From the NCBI RefSeq assembly GCF_000403355.2, contig NZ_KE159646.1:1702258-1766257 (forward strand): a stretch of DNA of 64,000 nucleotides, written 5' to 3'. The first letter of the stretch is position 1. Each line of letters starts with the position of its first letter. This stretch comes from Adlercreutzia caecimuris B7 (GTDB lineage Bacteria > Actinomycetota > Coriobacteriia > Coriobacteriales > Eggerthellaceae). The notes beneath the pieces were generated by a model. The model had not been told where the DNA came from and did no database searches. It worked only from the letters and a program-made list of their open reading frames with translations. Shown here piece by piece: positions 59,247 through 64,000 of this stretch. Made by a program: the position numbers and the translations under genes.

Positions 59247-59290
59247 AGACTCCTCCTTGTCGCGTCAATCATAGGCCCATTATAGCTATC

Positions 59291-59316
59291 TTTATGTACA
59301 TTTTCATGTACATAAA
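59291..59316. promoter_or_regulatory. Palindromic operator of the PemK/Phd module
   Basis: TTTATGTACAT (59291-59301) and ATGTACATAAA (59306-59316) form a perfect 11-bp inverted repeat with a 4-nt centre, 45 bp before the antitoxin start and inside the AT-rich promoter. Confidence 0.8.
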
Positions 59317-59349
59317 ATAACATTTTGATCAATGTGGGCACCAGGAGGT

Positions 59350-59658
59350 TCACATTCCCCAGAGGAGGAGGTTGAACGCCGCGAGGACTGCAACGCCGAG
59401 GGCCGCGACACGACGCCCGGTCTTCACCTCGCAGAAAAAGAGTGCGGCCAGATAACCGTAGAAGACTATATTTACCGTCACATCTGCCACCCCGTGAGGC
59501 ACGCCCCAGAAATGCATCCCGACCATGCAGAGCACAATGATCGCCGTCCCGGCAAGTGCGATGACGATCCAGGGGTTTCTCGCACTCCAGAACGCATTGG
59601 TGTTCTCGTGCTCGATCCACCACAGAAGACCTCTCCGCTCCGATTTTCCCTCGCTCAC
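59350..59658 (-). CDS. Small membrane protein
   Basis: 102 residues with the start set at the GTG ending at 59658, because GGAAGGAGG lies 6 bp upstream; the longer frame (GTG at 59685) would place that signal inside the gene. Three hydrophobic segments (WIVIALAGTAIIVLCMVGMHF, VTVNIVFYGYLAALFF, VAALGVAVLAAFNLLLW). No family recognised. In size and layout it resembles the protein at 63616-63882. Confidence 0.7.
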   Translation of the reverse strand: MSEGKSERRGLLWWIEHENTNAFWSARNPWIVIALAGTAIIVLCMVGMHFWGVPHGVADVTVNIVFYGYLAALFFCEVKTGRRVAALGVAVLAAFNLLLWGM

Positions 59659-59887
59659 AGCCAGCCTCCTTCCCATATCGGGCACCCTCGGAATGGGTGA
59701 CCCGCCGTCGATTATACCCCCTGGTGGCTTCCCCTCTCGCCGGCAGCCCGTTCGTGCGGCCGCCGTTGCCGTGGGAAATGTTACCTCCGACTAACGTTTG
59801 GGCAGGAGGCGCTTCCGCAGCCGCACAGGTTGGCGCACAATGGTGGGCGCTGTGTGAAACCTTGAGGTGTAAGGAAGCCTGCATACT

Positions 59888-60754
59888 ATGGAAGCAATGT
59901 CGCCGTTCGCGTTCATCACGTTGGTCACGCTCATCTCCGGTGCCGGGGGCACGGGGCTCGGCGGCCTCATCGGCGCCCTGTTCAAGAGCGAGTCCAACCG
60001 TACCATCAGCCTGCTTCTGGCCTTCGCCGGCGGCGTGATGACCGCCATGGTGTGCTTCGACCTGCTGGCCGAGGCCGAGGAGGCCGCCAACCAGGTGGTC
60101 GAGCACGGCGTGCTGCTGGTGATTCTGGCCGTGGCCCTGGGCGTGGCCGTGGTGTATCTGCTGAACCACCTGATCGACCGCAAGACGCGGGCCGAGGTGT
60201 CCCATACCGCCGACGCGGCCCACCCCGACACCCACGACGATATCGACGAGTTGGTACACGCCGACCACCTGAACATGCACAAGCGTCACAACGATTCGCG
60301 GCTGTCGCTGTTCGTGGCCGGCGTGGTCATGGCCTGCGCCATCGCGCTGCACAACATCCCCGAGGGCATGACCATCGGCGCAAGCTTCGCCGTGTCGAGC
60401 GACCTTATGTGGGGCACCGGCATGATCATGGCCGTGCTCATCGGCCTGCACAACATCCCTGAGGGCATGGCCGTGGCCGTGCCGCTCATCTCCGGCGGCA
60501 CGAGCCGCGTGAAGGCCACCCTGCTCACGGCGGCCTGCGGCCTGCCCACGGTGCTCGGGGCGTGGCTCGGTTTCTGGCTGGGCGACATCGGGCCTTTGGG
60601 CCTCACCCTGTCCCTCGGCTTCGCCTCGGGCGCCATGCTGTATGTGGTGTTCGGCGAGATCATGCCCGAGAGCTACCTCATCTACCGCAGCAAGCTGCCC
60701 GCCTTCGCCGTCATGGTCGGCCTGGCCTTGGGCATGCTGATGATCTTCTTCTAG
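59888..60754 (+). CDS. ZIP-family metal transporter
   Basis: 288 residues with eight membrane segments. The metal-binding HNIPEG motif is present twice, at about 155 and 191, and an Asp/His-rich cytoplasmic loop (ADAAHPDTHDDIDELVHADH) lies before them. These features match ZIP proteins that import zinc or other divalent metals. The ATG at 59888 has AAGGA upstream. The gene's end overlaps the end of the convergent vapC gene by 4 bp. Confidence 0.92.
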   Translation: MEAMSPFAFITLVTLISGAGGTGLGGLIGALFKSESNRTISLLLAFAGGVMTAMVCFDLLAEAEEAANQVVEHGVLLVILAVALGVAVVYLLNHLIDRKTRAEVSHTADAAHPDTHDDIDELVHADHLNMHKRHNDSRLSLFVAGVVMACAIALHNIPEGMTIGASFAVSSDLMWGTGMIMAVLIGLHNIPEGMAVAVPLISGGTSRVKATLLTAACGLPTVLGAWLGFWLGDIGPLGLTLSLGFASGAMLYVVFGEIMPESYLIYRSKLPAFAVMVGLALGMLMIFF

Positions 60755-61122
60755 GACAGGTTTTCCAGCAAGCGGTTGAGCTTCTTGTCGAAGGTGAGAA
60801 CTTGAGCCCCCTCAACCACCGAGCGGGCGACGAGGATGCAGTCAGCGAAATCGAGGCTGTGATCCCGGTAGAGCCCAAGAGCGTAGCGCATGGCGGCCTC
60901 GTGCTCGCAGGCGATGTCGTCGAGAAGGAAGCCCATAGTGTTCGCCACATCGGCCCGGTCGAAGCCATAGACTGAGCCGCCGAGCACGTACACGCATTCC
61001 GCTACGAACTCAGGCGCCGTGCACGCACCCTGCTCCACGCAAAGGCGCACCGCCTCGAACTGGTCCTCGATATCGGCGAGCAGGTAACGCAGAAGGCAGT
61101 TCGTATCAAGGAAGGTCGACAT
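60751..61122 (-). CDS. PIN-domain toxin (VapC-like)
   Basis: 123 residues with the PIN nuclease fold. D6 in FLDTNCLLRY, a Glu in EFVAECVYVL and DFADCILVA are the metal-binding acidic residues. VapC proteins cleave tRNA or rRNA. It overlaps the antitoxin gene by 17 bp. Confidence 0.9.
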   Translation of the reverse strand: MSTFLDTNCLLRYLLADIEDQFEAVRLCVEQGACTAPEFVAECVYVLGGSVYGFDRADVANTMGFLLDDIACEHEAAMRYALGLYRDHSLDFADCILVARSVVEGAQVLTFDKKLNRLLENLS

Positions 61123-61363
61123 ACTTGGCCTCCAACGCCTCCCGATAGGCAGCTTTCTCGGCCTCGCGCGACGCCACCGGCCGCCTTCCGGCCAGCGCTC
61201 CTGCCGCTCTCAACTGCCGTGGCGCCGGCTTGGGAATGGGCACGATCATAGCGCAGGGCCGGTTTCGCACCGTCACCACGAACTCCGCCCCCGTTTCGTC
61301 CACGCACCGTACAACGGAGGAGAGGTTCGCCTTCGCCTCTGCCAGGGCAATACTCGCTGCCAC
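61106..61363 (-). CDS. Phd/YefM-type antitoxin of the PIN toxin
   Basis: 85 residues, start GTG at 61363 with GGGGG upstream. IALAEAKANLSSVVRCVDETGAEFVVTVRNRPCAMIVP is a Phd-type DNA-binding domain; the C-terminal part (AYREALEAKY) should wrap the toxin. It is the second TA pair with a Phd-like antitoxin in 3 kb. The palindrome at 61418-61441 is the likely operator. Confidence 0.85.
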   Translation of the reverse strand: MAASIALAEAKANLSSVVRCVDETGAEFVVTVRNRPCAMIVPIPKPAPRQLRAAGALAGRRPVASREAEKAAYREALEAKYVDLP

Positions 61364-61417
61364 GGAACCCCCTTCCAGAGTTGATTCTATGCGACTGATT
61401 CTACCACCTTTTTGACT

Positions 61418-61441
61418 AAGTGACTAGTCATATAGTCACTT
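61418..61441. promoter_or_regulatory. Palindromic operator of the PIN toxin module
   Basis: AAGTGACTA (61418-61426) and TAGTCACTT (61433-61441), a perfect 9-bp inverted repeat with a 6-nt centre, 55 bp before the antitoxin start. On the minus strand TAGTCA and TAGAAT with 17 bp between could be the promoter it overlaps. Confidence 0.78.
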
Positions 61442-61583
61442 CTATTCTCGAGCGAATCACTCACCCTCGCCGGATGCCGGCTGCATCGCGTTGACGCGGG
61501 ACGGCCTCTGCTCTATAAAGAACCGGGGCGCCACGTGCACCCCGCCCCGCAAAGACCGCCCGTCCCCGAAAGGATGATCCCCG

Positions 61584-62030
61584 ATGCGAGCTGTTGTGCA
61601 GTGTGTGAGCGAAGCCAGCGTGAGCGTGGAAGGGAACGTCGTCGGTCGCATCGGCCGCGGGTATCTGATCCTTCTGGGCGTGGGACATAGCGACGACGAG
61701 GCCCAGGCACAGCGGCTCTGGGAGAAAATCCGCAAGATGCGCGTGTTCGAGGACGAGAGCGGCAAGACCAACCTGAGCTTGGCCGATGTGGAAGGCGAGG
61801 TGCTCGTAGTCAGCCAGTTCACGCTCTTCGCCAACTGCCGGAAGGGCAACCGCCCCTCCTTCACCGACGCCGCCGCGCCGGACGAGGCCGAGCGGCTCTA
61901 CGAGCACTTCGTCTCCCTCGCCCGGCGCGATGTGCCCCGCGTGGACACCGGCGTCTTCGGCGCCATGATGGACGTGAGCCTGGTGAACCGAGGCCCCTTC
62001 ACCCTCTGCCTGGACACCGACAACCTGTAG
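61584..62030 (+). CDS. dtd: D-aminoacyl-tRNA deacylase
   Basis: 148 residues, the usual size. Removes D-amino acids and glycine mischarged on t[20 protein letters not shown] holds the active-site SQF-T motif and VNRGPFT is the counterpart of the cross-subunit GPVT motif with Val changed to Phe. RBS AAAGGA upstream of the ATG. A single gene flanked by unrelated genes. Confidence 0.95.
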   Translation: MRAVVQCVSEASVSVEGNVVGRIGRGYLILLGVGHSDDEAQAQRLWEKIRKMRVFEDESGKTNLSLADVEGEVLVVSQFTLFANCRKGNRPSFTDAAAPDEAERLYEHFVSLARRDVPRVDTGVFGAMMDVSLVNRGPFTLCLDTDNL

Positions 62031-62080
62031 GGGCCGCCGCCGCTCATGCCCATGGTCTTCTTCTAGAAGAGAGCCGATCC

Positions 62081-62968
62081 TTAGAACTTCGGTATCTCGA
62101 AAAGGGCTCCGGCTACGCCTTCGGCGAAGGAGACGGTGCCGTCGGGGTTCTGGACGAAGAGCTCGTCGCCGGGAAACTGCCCCCATCCACGATAGACGGC
62201 CAGGTAGGCGCGGCCGCCCACATCGCGCAGGTCGGCAACGTCCGCCAGGAGGTACATGATACCATCGGCGTCATAGCTCACCAAGCCGTATTCCTTCCGG
62301 CCGACCGACCAGTCATCATCGCCCGCAACCACCGGCGCGACAAACAAATCAGCAAGCGCAGGGCCGCCGGCGCTGAAGCCGTCTTCGCTGCGGTTGGTGG
62401 ACGAGTGGTCTATCTCGATGGAACCGTCCGCCTGCGGCGTACCGCTAGCCAGCCACGCCTCGTCAGCCTGGGCCAGCGCCTCGTCAGTGATGGGCTCGCC
62501 GTCGGCGCGGCTCACGGCCAGCACGGCATAGGTACGGTCCACCTTCACCTCGGGCGACGTCGCAGTAAAATTGCGGCCCATCGCCACCCCGCACAGCGTG
62601 AAGTCGAAATCGCCCACTCGCTGGGTCTCGTCTACGGCCACGCCGTTTCCTTCGGCAAAGGCCTCGGCGAAAGCGACGGCCGCCTCCTCGTCCCCGGCGC
62701 CCGCGACAATGGCGGCAAGATCGTCCAGCGACGCCGTCGCATAGGCTGTGCCCGCCAGAGCCAGGCACGCCACGGCCACCATCGCGGCTCTCGCAAACGC
62801 AGCTCGCGAGCGCCCGAGGCCGCCCCAACCCGCATGCTGCTTGCGCTTAGGGGGTGCGGCCGCCGGCACTCGGGAAGCTACCGCGCACACCCGTGCCTCG
62901 AAATCGTTGGAAACAGGCAGGTCGTCCATGGCCGCCCGATAGTCGTTCCAGTTCACGCGCTCTTTCAT
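62081..62968 (-). CDS. Probable anti-sigma factor, single membrane segment
   Basis: 295 residues. A cytoplasmic N-terminus of about 58 residues (VNWNDYRAAMDDLPVSNDFEARV), one hydrophobic helix (FARAAMVAVACLALAGTAYA) and an extracytoplasmic domain of about 215 residues without a recognised family. The start overlaps the sigma factor stop by 4 bp (ATGA). Position and topology fit a membrane anti-sigma factor that releases the sigma factor on an outside signal; the function is inferred. Confidence 0.8.
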   Translation of the reverse strand: MKERVNWNDYRAAMDDLPVSNDFEARVCAVASRVPAAAPPKRKQHAGWGGLGRSRAAFARAAMVAVACLALAGTAYATASLDDLAAIVAGAGDEEAAVAFAEAFAEGNGVAVDETQRVGDFDFTLCGVAMGRNFTATSPEVKVDRTYAVLAVSRADGEPITDEALAQADEAWLASGTPQADGSIEIDHSSTNRSEDGFSAGGPALADLFVAPVVAGDDDWSVGRKEYGLVSYDADGIMYLLADVADLRDVGGRAYLAVYRGWGQFPGDELFVQNPDGTVSFAEGVAGALFEIPKF

Positions 62969-63450
62969 AGGGATTCCTCCTTGAGTATCGCCCGCAATCG
63001 CGCCCGGCCCCGCGCCAAACGCGTGCCCACGGTGGCCGCAGGCACGCCCAACAGGGTGGCTATCTCTCGCAGGCTGTAGCCCTCGTAATAGTGAAGGTGC
63101 AGCACGGTGGCGTATTTATCGGGAAGGGACCGCACGCAAGCGAGCATTTCCAGACCGCCCTGAGCCGAAGCCGCCACATCGGGCACCGGAGCCGCCTCGT
63201 CGAGCGGAACGTTGCGCCTAGCCGCCCGGCGGCGCACATCAGCCGCCCGGTTGATGGTGGCGCGAACGAGCCATGCTTTCGCGTGCTCCGCATCGGAGAA
63301 CTCGGGGCGCTTGCTTACCAGCGCGCAGAACACGTCCTGCACCACGTCCTCGGCATCGGCCGCGGAAGAAAGCCGCGAAGCCGCCAGCCGCACCAGCATG
63401 CGTCCATACTCGCGCACGAGCTCTTCGATGCGTCCATCGAACCCGGCCAT
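62965..63450 (-). CDS. ECF-type RNA polymerase sigma factor
   Basis: 161 residues with the start at the ATG ending at 63450, which has AAGGAGGTG 6 bp upstream; an in-frame ATG 33 bp earlier is less likely. Region 2 (AEDVVQDVFCALV, KAWLVRATINRAADVRRR) and region 4 (LPDKYATVLHLHYYEGYSLREIATLLGVPAATVGTRLARGR) are clear. The anti-sigma gene is coupled to it. The target promoters are not evident in the window. Confidence 0.93.
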   Translation of the reverse strand: MAGFDGRIEELVREYGRMLVRLAASRLSSAADAEDVVQDVFCALVSKRPEFSDAEHAKAWLVRATINRAADVRRRAARRNVPLDEAAPVPDVAASAQGGLEMLACVRSLPDKYATVLHLHYYEGYSLREIATLLGVPAATVGTRLARGRARLRAILKEESL

Positions 63451-63558
63451 CGCCGCACCTCCTTCCAATCGCATCGTCGGCACCAGTCCTGCCGCCCTTC
63501 ACCTATAACACGATTCAGGAGGAAAGAATTTTTCACAGGAATGAGATTTTTGCGCAAT

Positions 63559-63607
63559 GCGGCCGACCGGGCAACTCAAGTCTGCTCGGTCGGCCGCGCG
63601 TTCTAAT
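63559..63607. terminator. Stem-loop after small membrane protein gene
   Basis: GCGGCCGACC (63559-63568) pairs with GGTCGGCCGC (63598-63607), 8 bp after the stop of the gene at 63616 on the minus strand. There is no T-run directly after it, so termination is not certain. Confidence 0.55.
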
Positions 63608-63615
63608 TTCGAGCA

Positions 63616-63882
63616 CTATTGAAAGAGAACGAAGAATATCCAGTAGTCAATCGCTATACCGCACATGTCGAGCGCCGCATAGACATACCGCTTAGCCCGA
63701 ATCTCACGCACTACCAGATAACAGCCCCAGGCCATCGTGATGACACCCCAGCCAATGCGCCACACGTCCCCAGGAAAGCCGAAGAGCGAGAGCGCAGCAA
63801 GCAACGCCATCACAACCACCGAAACAGCAGCTGCGATCTTTTCAGCGCGAGACCACCGATCCAACCCGTTCGTTTTTTTCAT
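63616..63882 (-). CDS. Small membrane protein
   Basis: 88 residues with the start at the ATG ending at 63882 (AGAAAGG 9 bp upstream); a longer start at 63978 is open but less convincing. Three hydrophobic segments (IAAAVSVVVMALLAALSLFGF, IGWGVITMAWGCYLVV, YAALDMCGIAIDYWIFFVLF). No family recognised. It resembles the protein at 59350-59658 in length and topology. Confidence 0.68.
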   Translation of the reverse strand: MKKTNGLDRWSRAEKIAAAVSVVVMALLAALSLFGFPGDVWRIGWGVITMAWGCYLVVREIRAKRYVYAALDMCGIAIDYWIFFVLFQ

Positions 63883-64000
63883 CCATGCGGACCTTTCTCC
63901 CTGTTTACCCATCGAGCCACAGGCGCGAGATACCAAGGCTCGTCGGCGACGCATCGATCCTTGAGAGTTAGAATCCAACTACGCCGACAATCAAAAGCAC

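Noticed and set aside
1-64000. tRNA or rRNA genes and prophage
   Set aside because: No cloverleaf-like segment, rRNA block or phage structural gene was recognised by eye; a tRNAscan/Infernal run would be needed to be sure about tRNAs.

Overview
The window looks like a chromosomal segment of a gut actinobacterium of the Eggerthellaceae type (class Coriobacteriia); the genus is not resolved. The reasons are the high GC content with very long antisense shadow ORFs, several Tat-exported molybdopterin oxidoreductases with DmsB/DmsC partners and TorD chaperones, a LuxR regulator fused to a polytopic membrane domain, a Tat-lipoprotein flavin reductase, and a multiheme cytochrome fused to a sulfite-oxidase fold. 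All of this points to anaerobic respiration. There are about 46 protein genes, one IS3-type insertion sequence, two toxin-antitoxin pairs, no tRNA or rRNA gene that I can recognise, and no CRISPR array.

Layout. 1-5.8 kb: a DmsABC-TorD operon (+), preceded by a small winged-helix-like protein cut by the window edge. 6-10.2 kb (-): polyphosphate polymerase, DUF4956 membrane protein and a secreted beta-helix carbohydrate-binding lipoprotein, with a divergent two-component system at 10.3-12.5 kb. 12.7-14 kb: an AAA/DUF4143 ATPase behind three 33-bp-spaced iterons. 14.2-23.1 kb (-): a six-gene operon with a 1214-residue molybdoenzyme, its DmsB- and NrfD-like subunits, NapG, NapH and a polyferredoxin. 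23.5-26.4 kb (+): an unknown coiled-coil protein and a UvrD-like ATPase. 26.6-28.2 kb (-): a second TorD and a second winged-helix-like protein. 28.4-31.1 kb: a secreted protein and the membrane LuxR regulator. 31.4-32.8 kb: IS3-family element. 33.2-36.6 kb: LysR regulator and exported flavin/Fe-S reductase. 36.8-40.7 kb: ABC exporter with its histidine kinase and a divergent response regulator. 40.9-46.4 kb: TPR protein, type III glutamine synthetase, Rpn nuclease. 46.7-52.1 kb (-): L-rhamnose catabolism (rhaB, rhaA, rhaD, MFS transporter). 52.5-57.1 kb (-): sulfite-oxidase-like/cytochrome cluster and a Fic-like protein. 57.3-58.1 kb: rplM-rpsI. 58.6-64 kb: two TA modules, ZIP transporter, dtd, ECF sigma/anti-sigma pair and small membrane proteins.

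How the genes fit together. Electrons from menaquinol would pass through NrfD/DmsC anchors or NapGH to exported molybdoenzymes matured by the TorD chaperones; the LuxR, LysR and two-component systems probably match expression to substrate. The rha genes give a complete route from L-rhamnose to lactaldehyde and DHAP.

The most unusual content is non-coding. Two families of dispersed structured elements, A (8.2 and 15.8 kb) and B (43.2 kb and an inverted pair at 50.4-50.6 kb), have a conserved core with compensatory base changes inside it. Three of the five copies, and probably a fourth, sit inside a 24-25-bp outer stem whose sequence differs completely from copy to copy. The wobble pairs are all G-T on the strand carrying the core, so the structure is strand-specific (RNA or single-stranded DNA). 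Other points are an in-frame amber codon splitting a sulfite-oxidase-like gene, palindromic operators in front of both TA modules, and shared ATCATCC/GGATGAT repeats at two molybdoenzyme-related promoters.
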